A stretch of 64,000 bases of DNA from Saezia sanguinis (GCF_003991585.1 NZ_PQSP01000009.1:62001-126000), one strand, 5' to 3'; shown: positions 39,615 through 48,643, counted from the first letter of the stretch. The notes: generated by a model from the sequence alone, not told the origin. Translations and numbers: made by a program.

Positions 39615-40390
39615 CCTGGTCGTGGTTTCCTCCCTTGGCGCTGGCAGCCATTTGCTGCTGGCTGCTGGCAGGCGTGCTGGCCTATCTGCACAAACGGCGT
39701 ATTGCGCTGGTGCTGCAACTGGCCGGCATATTGATTCTGGTGGTGTTTATTGCCGGCTTGTGGCATACCCTGCAACGCCCGCCGTTGCGCACCATGGGCG
39801 AAACACGGCTGTGGTATGCGTTTTTCCTCTCGATTGCGGGGCTGCTGGTGTACTGGCACTGGAAGTACCGCTGGCTGTTGCTTTTTGCCGGCATGATGGC
39901 AGCCGTGTTCATGGTGATCAATATTGTGCGGCCGGAGATTCATTCGATTACGCTGGTGCCGGCGCTGCAAAGCCCGTGGTTCATACCGCACGTGACGGTG
40001 TACATCTTCTCGTATGCCATGCTGGGGGTGGCCACCATTGCCGGTGTGATGCAACTGGTGCGGCTGAAAAAGAACAATCCCGATCCCAAGCTCGATGTGC
40101 TGATTGACAACATTACCTGCATTGGTTTTGGTTTTCTGATGCTGGGTGTTATTTCCGGCGCGCTGTGGGCCAAAATGGCCTGGGGGCATTACTGGTCGTG
40201 GGACCCGAAAGAAACCTGGGCTTTTATCACGGCAACGGTGTATTTGGGGTTTATCCATTTGCGCTTGCATGGCGGCTATACCCGACAGGCGTTATGGTTG
40301 CTGCCGGTGGCGCTGGTGCTGCTGATGATGGCGTGGATTGGTGTGAATTATTTGCCTTCTGCGCAGGGCAGTATCCATGTATACTCTTAA
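39611..40390 (+). CDS. ccsA: CcsA-type haem exporter/lyase subunit (System II)
   Basis: 259-residue polytopic membrane protein with about eight segments. The WWD-type haem-binding loop is GHYWSWDPKETWAFIT near residue 195, flanked by conserved histidines (IPHVTVYIF and IHLRLHGGY). It presents haem at the periplasmic face to apocytochromes. ATG 39611 overlaps the resB stop (ATGA) and has GGGAGG upstream; the earlier in-frame start at 39518 lies inside resB and is unlikely. No thiol-redox partner CcsX/ResA of System II is encoded beside it; CcmG downstream could serve. Confidence 0.88.
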   Translation: MTWSWFPPLALAAICCWLLAGVLAYLHKRRIALVLQLAGILILVVFIAGLWHTLQRPPLRTMGETRLWYAFFLSIAGLLVYWHWKYRWLLLFAGMMAAVFMVINIVRPEIHSITLVPALQSPWFIPHVTVYIFSYAMLGVATIAGVMQLVRLKKNNPDPKLDVLIDNITCIGFGFLMLGVISGALWAKMAWGHYWSWDPKETWAFITATVYLGFIHLRLHGGYTRQALWLLPVALVLLMMAWIGVNYLPSAQGSIHVYS

Positions 40391-40536
40391 GAAATGAATA
40401 ATGAATGTCAGAGCTAATGATCACCTGTGTTTTGTAGTAGCGATATGGCATGAGACAACCGCCCTGTTTGTGATGGCATCTGCTGCTGCAGTGGCAGGAA
40501 AGCGTGTGTTAAATGCCTGCTGATTTATAAATTTGT

Positions 40537-41277
40537 ATGTCAAATTCCACTTCATCTTTTCCCCTACCTTACCGGCTGTATAAAACGTGTTCCATGTTGT
40601 GGCCATGGTTAATGGTGATTGCGGTGTTTTTGTTGTTGCTGGGCTGGGCCTGGGGGCTGGGTTTTGCACCGGCAGATGCCAAGCAAAGAGACGGGTTTCG
40701 CATCATTTATTTTCATGTGCCGGCGGCCATGTGGTCGATGGGGATTTATGCGCTGATGGCGGTTTGCGCCTTTGTCGCGCTGGTGTGGCAAAACAAACCC
40801 AGTGAACTGCTGATGATGTCGATGGCACCGATTGGCGCCACGTTCACGTTCATTGCATTGGGCACGGGCTCCATCTGGGGCAAGGTCATGTGGAACACCT
40901 GGTGGGAGTGGGATGCGCGCATGACTTCCGAGCTGATTTTGCTGTTTTTATACCTGGGCGCCATTGGCCTTTACCACACGTTTGACAATCATCAGCATGC
41001 CGGGCGCATCGTTGCGATACTATTACTGGTAGGGGTAATCAATCTGCCGATCATTCATTTTTCGGTGGAGTGGTGGCAGTCGCTGCACCAGGCGTCAACG
41101 CAGTTCCATAACACCATCAACAGCGCCATGCGCGTGCCGCTGCGAATTGCCATCTTTGGTTACATGATGCTGTTCATGGCACTGACGCTGGTACGCTTTA
41201 GAACGATGCTGCTGCAAAACAGCATACGGCGTAACTGGCAGATTGAACAGTTGTTGTTGAAAGGAGGCACCCAATGA
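40537..41277 (+). CDS. ccmC: CcmC, haem delivery protein of cytochrome c System I
   Basis: 246-residue inner-membrane protein with six segments and the WWD haem loop GKVMWNTWWEWDARMTSELIL near residue 110-130, with FHVPAAMWSMGIY before it. It loads haem onto CcmE. First gene of the ccmCDEFGHAB run; 146 bases separate it from ccsA. The gap contains no clear promoter or terminator. A four-base overlap joins it to ccmD. Confidence 0.95.
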   Translation: MSNSTSSFPLPYRLYKTCSMLWPWLMVIAVFLLLLGWAWGLGFAPADAKQRDGFRIIYFHVPAAMWSMGIYALMAVCAFVALVWQNKPSELLMMSMAPIGATFTFIALGTGSIWGKVMWNTWWEWDARMTSELILLFLYLGAIGLYHTFDNHQHAGRIVAILLLVGVINLPIIHFSVEWWQSLHQASTQFHNTINSAMRVPLRIAIFGYMMLFMALTLVRFRTMLLQNSIRRNWQIEQLLLKGGTQ

Positions 41278-41474
41278 CTCCGGCGTTTTCTTCCTGGCAG
41301 GCATTTTTTTCGATGAACGGTTATGCCGCTTCGGTGTGGCCGGCCGTGTTGCTGGTGGTTGTCGCCATGCTGGTTTTGAGCGGTTTTATTTTTTACCAGC
41401 ACCGGCAGACTGAAAAAAATGTGCTGCGACAACTGAAATCAACCCAACAGACACAGGCTGAGTATCAAGAATGA
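41274..41474 (+). CDS. ccmD: CcmD, small haem exporter subunit
   Basis: 66-residue protein with one membrane segment (about 21-41) after FFSMNGYAASVWPAV, the family signature, and a charged cytoplasmic tail. It helps release haem-loaded CcmE from CcmABC. Overlaps both ccmC (four bases) and ccmE (four bases). Confidence 0.92.
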   Translation: MTPAFSSWQAFFSMNGYAASVWPAVLLVVVAMLVLSGFIFYQHRQTEKNVLRQLKSTQQTQAEYQE

Positions 41475-41998
41475 AAAGTGGCGTAGGACAACGACTGGTT
41501 TTGGTGGTTTTGCTGCTCGTGGGGGTTGGCCTGACCGCCGGGTTGCTGCTGTACGCGCTGCGCGGCAATATAGATTTGTTTTACACCCCGAGCCAGGTGG
41601 TGTTCGGACGCCAGGGTGTGATACCCGAGGTGGGCCAGCGCCTGCAACTGGGCGGCATGGTGTTGCCGGGCTCGGTCGAGCGCAACCCGGATTCACTGGC
41701 GGTTGAATTTGTGGTTTACGATAAGGATGCACAGATTCATGTCAGCTATGAAGGCATTCTGCCCGATCTGTTTGAAGAAGGGCAGAGCGTGGTTGCTAAA
41801 GGGGTGCTGGGTGAAAACTACAGGTTTGAGGCTGATACCATCCTGGCCAAGCACGACGAGAATTACACGCTGCCCGAAGTGACAGAGGCGATGCAGGAAA
41901 ACCATTCCGGTCCGGCATCGTCATATCAGTCCAACACGCAATCCAATACGCAGTCCAACGTACAGCCCAATACGGCACAACAGGGTGGTGCACTATGA
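41471..41998 (+). CDS. ccmE: CcmE, periplasmic haem chaperone
   Basis: 175-residue protein with an N-terminal membrane anchor (about 8-29) and an OB-fold domain. The haem-binding histidine is H128 in LAKHDENYTLPE, and DLFYTPSQV and LGGMVLPGSVER are conserved. The C-terminal tail after residue 150 is a run of SNTQ-type tetrapeptides encoded by four 12-bp repeats, unusual for the family and probably disordered. It carries haem from CcmC to CcmF. Confidence 0.95.
   Translation: MKSGVGQRLVLVVLLLVGVGLTAGLLLYALRGNIDLFYTPSQVVFGRQGVIPEVGQRLQLGGMVLPGSVERNPDSLAVEFVVYDKDAQIHVSYEGILPDLFEEGQSVVAKGVLGENYRFEADTILAKHDENYTLPEVTEAMQENHSGPASSYQSNTQSNTQSNVQPNTAQQGGAL
41930..41977 (+). repeat. Four-copy 12-bp repeat in the ccmE tail
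   Basis: TCCAACACGCAA, TCCAATACGCAG, TCCAACGTACAG and CCCAATACGGCA follow one another without gaps and encode SNTQ, SNTQ, SNVQ and PNTA. Confidence 0.85.
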
Positions 41999-43947
41999 TT
42001 CCTGAACTGGGCAGTTTTGCATTGGCGCTGGCATGTGGTTTTGCCATGTTGCTGATGGTATTGCCCATTGTTGGCATACAGAGACACCGTGCGGCTTTGC
42101 TGCAAACCGCGCGTCCGTTGGCATATGCGCTGTTTGCCGTGATTCTGGTGGCGGCGCTGTGCCTGGTTTATGGGCTGGTGACCAATGATTTTTCGGTGCG
42201 CTATATTGCGCAGAATTCCAACAGCACGCTGCCGGTGTATTACCGCATTGCGGCGGCCTGGGGCGCGCATGAAGGGTCGCTGCTGCTGTGGAGTTTTCTG
42301 CTGGCGTGCTGGACGCTGGCGGTAGCGCTGTCGCGCCGCAAGATTGACGAGCAGGCCACCTCATGCGTGCTGGCGGTGATGGGGTTTGTCAATGCCGGGT
42401 TTCTGCTGTTCATTGTTTTTACGTCGAACCCGTTTGCGCGTACTTTTCCGCTGTATCCGATTGAAGGGCAGGACCTGAACCCGCTGTTGCAGGATATTGG
42501 CCTGATTTTTCACCCGCCGCTGCTGTATATGGGTTACGTCGGGTTTTCGGTGGCGTTTGCATTTGCCATTGCGGCGCTGATTCGCGGGCGTTTTGACCAG
42601 CAGTGGATGCGCTGGGCGCGCCCCTGGGTGCTGGTGGCGTGGGTGTTTTTAACGCTGGGCATTCTGCTGGGGTCGGTCTGGGCTTATCTGGAACTGGGCT
42701 GGGGCGGCTGGTGGTTTTGGGACCCGGTGGAAAACGCTTCGCTGATGCCCTGGCTTACCGGGACGGCGCTGGTGCATTCGATGGCGGTAGCGGAAAAGCG
42801 CGGCAACTTCAAAATCTGGACGCTGCTGCTGGCGATTACCACGTTTTCGCTGTGCCTGATTGGCACTTTTCTGGTGCGTTCGGGCATTCTGGTTTCGGTG
42901 CATGCGTTTTCAAGCGACCCGAGCCGCGGCATGTTTATTCTGGCTTACCTTGTTGTGGTGATTGGCGGCTCGTTCCTGCTGTTTGCCATGCGGGGGTACA
43001 GGATCAGGAACCAGAAGCAGGGGATTGCGCTTTTTTCTAAAGACAGTTTCATCATTGCCGGTAACGTGCTGCTGCTGGCGGCCACGCTGGTGGTGCTGCT
43101 GGGTACGCTGCTGCCGTTGTTTCACAAACAGCTCGGGCTGGGCAGCATCTCCATCGGTGCGCCGTTCTTTAACAGCATGTTCAACTGGCTGGTGATTCCG
43201 TTTGCGCTGCTGCTGGGGCTGGCGCCGGTGGTCAAGTGGCAGCAGGACCGGCCCGGCTACCATGGGCGTGCGCTGCTGGCGGGGTTTATCCTGTCGCTGC
43301 TGGCAGCGTTGGCGCTTTCGCTGGTCGGGCACGAGGTGTTTTTCTGGGGGCACTTCATCGGCATGTTCCTGATGAGCTGGATCACGCTGTTTACCCTCTA
43401 CGGCCTGGTGCACCGGTTGCGTGCTTCGCAGGGAGGCTGGGGAGGCCGGCTGCGGGCGATCAATGCCGGCTACTGGGGCATGCTGCTTGCACACCTGGGC
43501 ATGGCGATGCTGATTTTTGGCATCAGCTTCAGCCACCATTACCAGGTGGAGCGCAATGTGCGCATGAATGTGGGCGACAGTATTGAAATCAGTGGTTACC
43601 AGTTTGTTTTTAAAGAGTTGCTGCCGCTCAAAGGCCCGAACTACCGTGGTACGATTGGTGTGTTCAATGTGATGCAAGGCGGACATTTGTCAACGGTGCT
43701 GCTGGCCGAAAAACGGATTTATGAAAGCACCAGAATGTCGATGACCGAGGCCGCAGTCGATACCACGCTCACGCGCGACCTGTATGTGGCGCTGGGAGAG
43801 CCTTTAAGTGAAACGGCCTGGTCGGCGCGCCTGTATTACAAACCATTCGCCTGCTGGATCTGGCTGGGCGGCTTGTGCATGGGCATAGGCGGGTTGCTGG
43901 CTGTGTTTGACCGCCGTTACCGTATGACTGCAGGTGCTGCAACATGA
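41995..43947 (+). CDS. ccmF: CcmF, cytochrome c haem lyase (System I)
   Basis: 650-residue membrane protein with about 15 segments. The WWD loop is GWGGWWFWDPVENASLMPWL near residue 235-255, with AAWGAHEGSLLLW and the TFLVRSGILVSVHAF region typical of CcmF. It takes haem from CcmE and joins it to the CXXCH cysteines of apocytochromes with CcmH. Overlaps ccmE and ccmG by four bases each. Confidence 0.96.
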   Translation: MIPELGSFALALACGFAMLLMVLPIVGIQRHRAALLQTARPLAYALFAVILVAALCLVYGLVTNDFSVRYIAQNSNSTLPVYYRIAAAWGAHEGSLLLWSFLLACWTLAVALSRRKIDEQATSCVLAVMGFVNAGFLLFIVFTSNPFARTFPLYPIEGQDLNPLLQDIGLIFHPPLLYMGYVGFSVAFAFAIAALIRGRFDQQWMRWARPWVLVAWVFLTLGILLGSVWAYLELGWGGWWFWDPVENASLMPWLTGTALVHSMAVAEKRGNFKIWTLLLAITTFSLCLIGTFLVRSGILVSVHAFSSDPSRGMFILAYLVVVIGGSFLLFAMRGYRIRNQKQGIALFSKDSFIIAGNVLLLAATLVVLLGTLLPLFHKQLGLGSISIGAPFFNSMFNWLVIPFALLLGLAPVVKWQQDRPGYHGRALLAGFILSLLAALALSLVGHEVFFWGHFIGMFLMSWITLFTLYGLVHRLRASQGGWGGRLRAINAGYWGMLLAHLGMAMLIFGISFSHHYQVERNVRMNVGDSIEISGYQFVFKELLPLKGPNYRGTIGVFNVMQGGHLSTVLLAEKRIYESTRMSMTEAAVDTTLTRDLYVALGEPLSETAWSARLYYKPFACWIWLGGLCMGIGGLLAVFDRRYRMTAGAAT

Positions 43948-44492
43948 AAAAACATTACCTTTATATTCCGCTGCTTGTTTTCCTGGCCATTGTGGCGGTG
44001 TTTTTAGTGCAGTTATTTAAAAACAGCCAGGGCGACAAGCCTACGGACCTGGAGTCTGCGCTGATCGGCAAGCCTTTGCCCGAGTTTCAGATGCTTGCAC
44101 TTGATGAAGGGCAGACGTATACGCGGGACGACCTTTTGAACGGCAAGCCGTTTTTACTGAACATCTGGGCCACCTGGTGCGCCACCTGTTATCAGGAGCA
44201 CCAGTATCTGAATACGCTGGCGCAGCAGGGCATACGGATTGTCGGGGTGAACTATAAGGACGACCGGGCCAAAGCGGTTATGTGGCTGAGCCGGCTGAAA
44301 AATCCTTATACGATGAATATTTATGATGAAAGCGGCAGCATCGGGCTGGACCTGGGTGTATATGGTGCGCCGGAAACTTTCCTGGTGGATGGCAACGGGA
44401 TCATTCGCTACCGGCTCGCAGGCGAGCTGAACGATCAGGTCTGGATCAATGTGCTTGCCCCCTTGTGGCAAAAGTACGGGGGAGTGAACTGA
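43944..44492 (+). CDS. ccmG: CcmG (DsbE), thiol-disulfide oxidoreductase for cytochrome c
   Basis: 182-residue membrane-anchored thioredoxin-fold protein. The anchor is about residues 6-25; the active site is WATWCATCYQEHQYL near residue 74, and the cis-proline loop YGAPETFLVDG follows. It keeps apocytochrome haem-site cysteines reduced. The CATC active site differs from the usual CPTC. Overlaps ccmF by four bases. Confidence 0.94.
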   Translation: MKKHYLYIPLLVFLAIVAVFLVQLFKNSQGDKPTDLESALIGKPLPEFQMLALDEGQTYTRDDLLNGKPFLLNIWATWCATCYQEHQYLNTLAQQGIRIVGVNYKDDRAKAVMWLSRLKNPYTMNIYDESGSIGLDLGVYGAPETFLVDGNGIIRYRLAGELNDQVWINVLAPLWQKYGGVN

Positions 44493-44493
44493 T

Positions 44494-45624
44494 ATGCGGC
44501 GCTGGCTGGTGTTTTGGTTGACGGCGTTTTGTGTGGGCAGCGGCCTGGGCAACATTGCGCATGCCGCAGTGGATACGCACGAGTTCAAATCAGCGCAGCA
44601 GGAAAAGACGTATAACGAACTGGTTGCCGAGCTGCGCTGCCCGCAGTGCCAGAACAATAACATTGCCGAATCGAACGCGCCGCTATCGAACGACATGCGC
44701 GACAAGGTGTATGAGCTGCTGCAGCAGGACTACAGCAAGCAGCAGGTGGTGGATTACATGGTGGCGCGCTATGGCAATTTCATTACCTATGCCCCGCCGG
44801 TCACACCTGTGACGGTGGTGCTGTGGCTGGGGCCTTTGTGTGTGCTGCTGATTGGGGTGGCGTTTCTGGTTTACCGCTCCCGCCATGTGCCTGCCGCCAT
44901 GCCGGCAGGTAGCGCCGCAGATGGCGCTGCTGATGGCGCCGCTGATGAAGATTTGCCGCAGCCGGCGGAAAGCGGCAGCAGTGCAGCGGTTTTAAATAGC
45001 CGCCCGCTGGCGCCTGCCTTCTGGTTGCTGTCCGGGGTGTTTTTGCTGTTGCTCACGGTTGGCATTTATTACAAAACAGGCGGCTGGCAGCAGGTGCGCT
45101 ATCAGGCCAGTGTGGCACAGGCATTGCCTGATTTGAAGGCCAGGGCGGTCAATATCAATGAACGGTTGTCTGTACAGGATATGGAGCAACTGGCGTTCGG
45201 GCTGCGCGACGAACTGACGAAAACGCCCGATGACGTGTCAAACTGGATGCTGCTGGGCGATGTCTACCTGGGGCTGAACCGCTATGGCGAGGCGCTGCAG
45301 GCGATGTCACGCGCTTATACTTTGCGGCCCGATGACTTTGTGATTAAAAGCATTTATGGGCAGTTGCTGGTACGCTCGAACGATCCGGCAGACACGGCAT
45401 TTGGTGAAAAGCTGCTGCGCGAGGTTTTGCAGCAAAACAGAACCGATACCTATGCCATCAGTGCGCTGGCGTTTTATGCGTATTCGCAGAACAGATATCA
45501 GGAAGCGATCCGCATGTGGGAGTATCTGCTGCAGATTCTGCCCAAGGATAATCCGCGTATTTCCGTTATCCAGCAAAGCATAGACCAGGCCAAACGCGAC
45601 TATGATGCACAGCAAGGCAAGTGA
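44494..45624 (+). CDS. ccmH: CcmH (fused CcmH-CcmI), apocytochrome chaperone
   Basis: 376-residue fusion like that of E. coli. After a signal peptide, the CcmH part (about 25-110) carries the redox motif LRCPQCQNNNIAESNA and then a membrane segment; a linker with AADG-AADG-AADE repeats follows; the CcmI part has a second membrane segment (about 173-192) and TPR repeats (about 235-376) that bind apocytochrome C-termini. Its end overlaps the ccmA start. Confidence 0.94.
   Translation: MRRWLVFWLTAFCVGSGLGNIAHAAVDTHEFKSAQQEKTYNELVAELRCPQCQNNNIAESNAPLSNDMRDKVYELLQQDYSKQQVVDYMVARYGNFITYAPPVTPVTVVLWLGPLCVLLIGVAFLVYRSRHVPAAMPAGSAADGAADGAADEDLPQPAESGSSAAVLNSRPLAPAFWLLSGVFLLLLTVGIYYKTGGWQQVRYQASVAQALPDLKARAVNINERLSVQDMEQLAFGLRDELTKTPDDVSNWMLLGDVYLGLNRYGEALQAMSRAYTLRPDDFVIKSIYGQLLVRSNDPADTAFGEKLLREVLQQNRTDTYAISALAFYAYSQNRYQEAIRMWEYLLQILPKDNPRISVIQQSIDQAKRDYDAQQGK
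44914..44949 (+). repeat. Three-copy 12-bp repeat in the ccmH linker
   Basis: Encodes AADG, AADG and AADE in the linker between the CcmH and CcmI parts; in frame and of imperfect sequence. Confidence 0.75.
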
Positions 45625-46279
45625 TTACCAGTTTGTCATGGACAACGTCTGCTGCTGGAAAGGCAACCGGCGGCTGTTTCAGCATGTCTCGCATACCTTG
45701 ACGGGTGGTGAGCTGGTGCAGCTGGAGGGGCATAACGGTTCGGGCAAAACCAGCCTGCTGCGGATTCTGGCTGGCCTGTCGGTGCCCGAAGAGGGCGATG
45801 TGCTGTGGCAGCGGCAGTCTATTTACCAGCAGCCTGACGCCTATCGCCGGATCATGCTGTATATCGGGCACAAGACCGGGCTGAAAGATGTGCTGACCGC
45901 TTATGAAAACCTGGCTTTTTATCAGCGCGCCGAAGCAGCGCAGGCACAGCCGGGTGACATTGATGCGGCGCTCGAGCGCATCGGGCTCAAAGGCTATGAA
46001 GACCGGCCGGTCAGCCAGTTGTCTGCCGGGCAGCAGCGCCGGGTGGTGCTGGCGCGGCTGTTTTTGAGCCGTGCCGTGGTGTGGCTGCTGGATGAGCCAT
46101 TTACCGCGATTGACAAGCAGGGGGTTGCGAACCTGATCGCGCTGTTTCGCCAGCACTGCGACCAGGGTGGTATTGTGTTGTTTACCAGCCATCAGCATGC
46201 GGCAGATTCGGGTATCCGCAAAATCACGCTGCATCAGCAGGCTGAATCTGCCACCCAGGCACAAGGGGCAGGCGCATGA
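45602..46279 (+). CDS. ccmA: CcmA, ATPase of the haem-chaperone release complex
   Basis: 225-residue ABC ATPase with Walker A GHNGSGKTS, signature QLSAGQQRRVVLARL, Walker B VWLLDEPFTAID and switch histidine TSHQH. With CcmB, CcmC and CcmD it uses ATP to release haem-loaded CcmE. Start is ATG 45602, with ATG 45605 equally possible, inside the ccmH end. In most proteobacteria ccmAB come first in the operon; here they are last. Confidence 0.94.
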   Translation: MMHSKASDYQFVMDNVCCWKGNRRLFQHVSHTLTGGELVQLEGHNGSGKTSLLRILAGLSVPEEGDVLWQRQSIYQQPDAYRRIMLYIGHKTGLKDVLTAYENLAFYQRAEAAQAQPGDIDAALERIGLKGYEDRPVSQLSAGQQRRVVLARLFLSRAVVWLLDEPFTAIDKQGVANLIALFRQHCDQGGIVLFTSHQHAADSGIRKITLHQQAESATQAQGAGA

Positions 46280-46944
46280 CGGGTATGCTGCTGGCCTTGC
46301 TGAAAAAAGAGTTGTGCTGCGCTTTTCGCAAACGCATTGAGATTGCCAATACGCTGCTGTTTTTTGTCATCATTGTCACGTTGTTTCCTATCAGCATTGA
46401 CCACGACGTTGCCTTGCTCAGAAAGATTGCGCCGGGCATTATCTGCGTGGCGGCGCTGCTGTCAACGCTGTTGTCGCTGGAAAGGCTGTTTACCGACGAC
46501 CTGCATGACGGCACGCTGGAGCAACTGGTTCTGTTGCCGGTACCGTTTTCGCTGGTGGTGCTGACCAAGGTGTTCTGCCACTGGCTGACCACCGGGTTGC
46601 CGCTGATTCTGATTTCCCCGGTGATTGCATTGCTGCTGTCGCTGGATGTGCAAACCTGGCTGACCGTGGTGCTGGTGTTGCTGCTGAGCACGCCGGCGCT
46701 GAGTTTTATTGGCGCGGTAGGGGCGGCGCTGACCGTGAGCCTGCGAAAAGGCAGCATTTTGTTGAGCCTGCTGACGCTGCCGCTGTATATTCCCACGCTG
46801 ATTTTTTCAACCCTGGCGATCAATGCCTCTATGCTCTCGCAGCCTATTACAGGTTATCTGGCGCTGCTTGCGGCCATTTCGGTAGGTTCCATTACCCTGA
46901 TGCCGCTGTTCATTGCCGCAGCGCTCAAAATCAATTTGCAGTAG
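46276..46944 (+). CDS. ccmB: CcmB, membrane subunit of the haem-chaperone release complex
   Basis: 222-residue protein with six membrane segments, starting LLALLKKELCCAFRKRIEIANTLLFFVIIVTLFP, the CcmB hallmark, and containing DDLHDGTLEQLVLLP. Partner of CcmA. Overlaps ccmA by four bases and ends the operon before a terminator at 47020-47043. Confidence 0.94.
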   Translation: MTGMLLALLKKELCCAFRKRIEIANTLLFFVIIVTLFPISIDHDVALLRKIAPGIICVAALLSTLLSLERLFTDDLHDGTLEQLVLLPVPFSLVVLTKVFCHWLTTGLPLILISPVIALLLSLDVQTWLTVVLVLLLSTPALSFIGAVGAALTVSLRKGSILLSLLTLPLYIPTLIFSTLAINASMLSQPITGYLALLAAISVGSITLMPLFIAAALKINLQ

Positions 46945-47019
46945 TGCCGGCGGGCACGGGGCATGTGTCCGCGCGCGTGCTTTTTCGCCTTTTCTGTACC
47001 CATCCCAAGTTGCATAAAG

Positions 47020-47043
47020 CTGACGGAATCGTCGGTTTTTTTT
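47020..47043 (+). terminator. Rho-independent terminator after ccmB
   Basis: CTGACG (47020-47025) and CGTCGG (47030-47035) pair with one G-U around GAAT and run into eight T. Confidence 0.75.
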
Positions 47044-47120
47044 GCGTTGCTTTCATAATCGTTTATGATGGTCCCCGCATAACGCGTAATATTTCATGAA
47101 TTAATGTTCCAAGGTAGACA

Positions 47121-48632
47121 ATGAAAAAGATCAAAGTTCTGTTGGGCCTGCTGGTGATTGTGGGGCTGGTGTATGTCGGGGCTGTATGGTGGAGCGGGGT
47201 GAAAACCCAGGAACGCTATGAAGAAAAAGGAGTTGCGCTGTCCGCCTGGCTGGCAACCAACCTGCCTGAGGCCAGAGTGACGCAACAAAGCTATGAGCGT
47301 GGCTTGTTTTCCGCCAGCAGTATGCTGCGCATAGAAGTGAATGGAGAGCCTTCTGTTATCGCGGGACGTTTGACATGCTTCATGATCAAGGATGGCACGA
47401 TGATGGGCCGGCTGTTTGACCTGGGTGCTACGAACAGTTTCAATCCCCATATCTACCTGATGCGTGAAAATTGTGCTGAGCTGCAATCGGGCGATACCTC
47501 TTCGTTTGAAACGGAAAATGAAGAACCGGTACATCTTCAGGTCACGCTGAACAACCAGGCCTCGCATGGTCCGTGGCTGGGTTCGGGTTTTGGCATTGCC
47601 AAGGTGCATACGCAACTGTCGGTGGATGCCGATGGTCTGCCTGCAGAGTTGAAGTCTTATATCGAGTCGCTGCAGATTGATACGGTACGGCACTATTCAC
47701 GCGATTATGATATGCGCATTGCCGGTCAGCCTTTTACCAAGACGCTGGGTACGGAGAGCATCGATTTCCAGGGCTTTAATTTGCGCCTGAATACACATGG
47801 TGGGCGCACGCTGATGGATGCGGCCATAGATATACCACGGCTGGTGCTGACGGCCGCAGGCGATGGTGATCAGAAGATCAGTATGCTGCTGGATGGCATC
47901 AGCCTGAAGTCCAGTGACCGTTCACTTGAAAGCACATGGAACTGGTTTTTGACCGGCAGCAGCGATTGGCGCCTGAAACAGATGGAGCTGACAACGGATG
48001 CATTGCCGGGTAAATGGGTACGTTGTGATAACCTTTCGCTGACATCCCTGGCGACTTTGAAGGGGACGATTTATGGCGAAAAAGATCAGGTTGTTCTCAC
48101 CTGCTCAACCAACCATTATGAGAAACCGCTGGAAATGAAGGGTGTGCTTGATCTGTCGGTTACAAATATAGATACCCAGCCGCTTGCCAATATGTTCAGC
48201 AAATCCATGGAGCTGCTGGAGCAAGCCGGTGGCGACACCTCTGACCCGCGCGTTAACCGTGAAATGGCTGCCTATATGATGGAGCAACTGCCGGTATTTT
48301 TCAGCAGTGAGCCCGGATTCCTGCTGAATGCCGATTTCCACCTCAATGGGCGCAAGGTGATGAACCTGTCGTCCGAAATGAAGACCTACCCGATCAGCAG
48401 CGATGAAGCAAAAATGCCGGTGTATGTTCTGCTGCCAAGCAAGCTGTTCCTGAGTATGGCCTATAGCGTGGATGCTGACCTGATGCTTAATGGTGATCCG
48501 GATTATGGCTGGCCTGCTCCTGGGTCTTCACTGATGAACAGAATGGTCAGGGATGGAGACAACTACAAAATTGAATTGATTTATGACCGCGGTACGATCA
48601 AGATGAATGGCGAAGAGAAGAAGCTGTTTTAA
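47121..48632 (+). CDS. DUF945 (YdgA-like) protein, first of a tandem pair
   Basis: 503-residue envelope protein of the DUF945/YdgA family. One N-terminal membrane segment (about 5-22) anchors a large periplasmic domain. Family marks are TQERYEEKGVALSAWLATN, QQSYERGLFSASS and the later VYVLLPSKLFLSMAYSVDADLMLNG. Molecular function of the family is unknown; E. coli YdgA is envelope-located. A paralogue of nearly the same length follows 109 bases downstream, with a terminator between them. Confidence 0.85.
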   Translation: MKKIKVLLGLLVIVGLVYVGAVWWSGVKTQERYEEKGVALSAWLATNLPEARVTQQSYERGLFSASSMLRIEVNGEPSVIAGRLTCFMIKDGTMMGRLFDLGATNSFNPHIYLMRENCAELQSGDTSSFETENEEPVHLQVTLNNQASHGPWLGSGFGIAKVHTQLSVDADGLPAELKSYIESLQIDTVRHYSRDYDMRIAGQPFTKTLGTESIDFQGFNLRLNTHGGRTLMDAAIDIPRLVLTAAGDGDQKISMLLDGISLKSSDRSLESTWNWFLTGSSDWRLKQMELTTDALPGKWVRCDNLSLTSLATLKGTIYGEKDQVVLTCSTNHYEKPLEMKGVLDLSVTNIDTQPLANMFSKSMELLEQAGGDTSDPRVNREMAAYMMEQLPVFFSSEPGFLLNADFHLNGRKVMNLSSEMKTYPISSDEAKMPVYVLLPSKLFLSMAYSVDADLMLNGDPDYGWPAPGSSLMNRMVRDGDNYKIELIYDRGTIKMNGEEKKLF

Positions 48633-48643
48633 TCTGCTGTATC

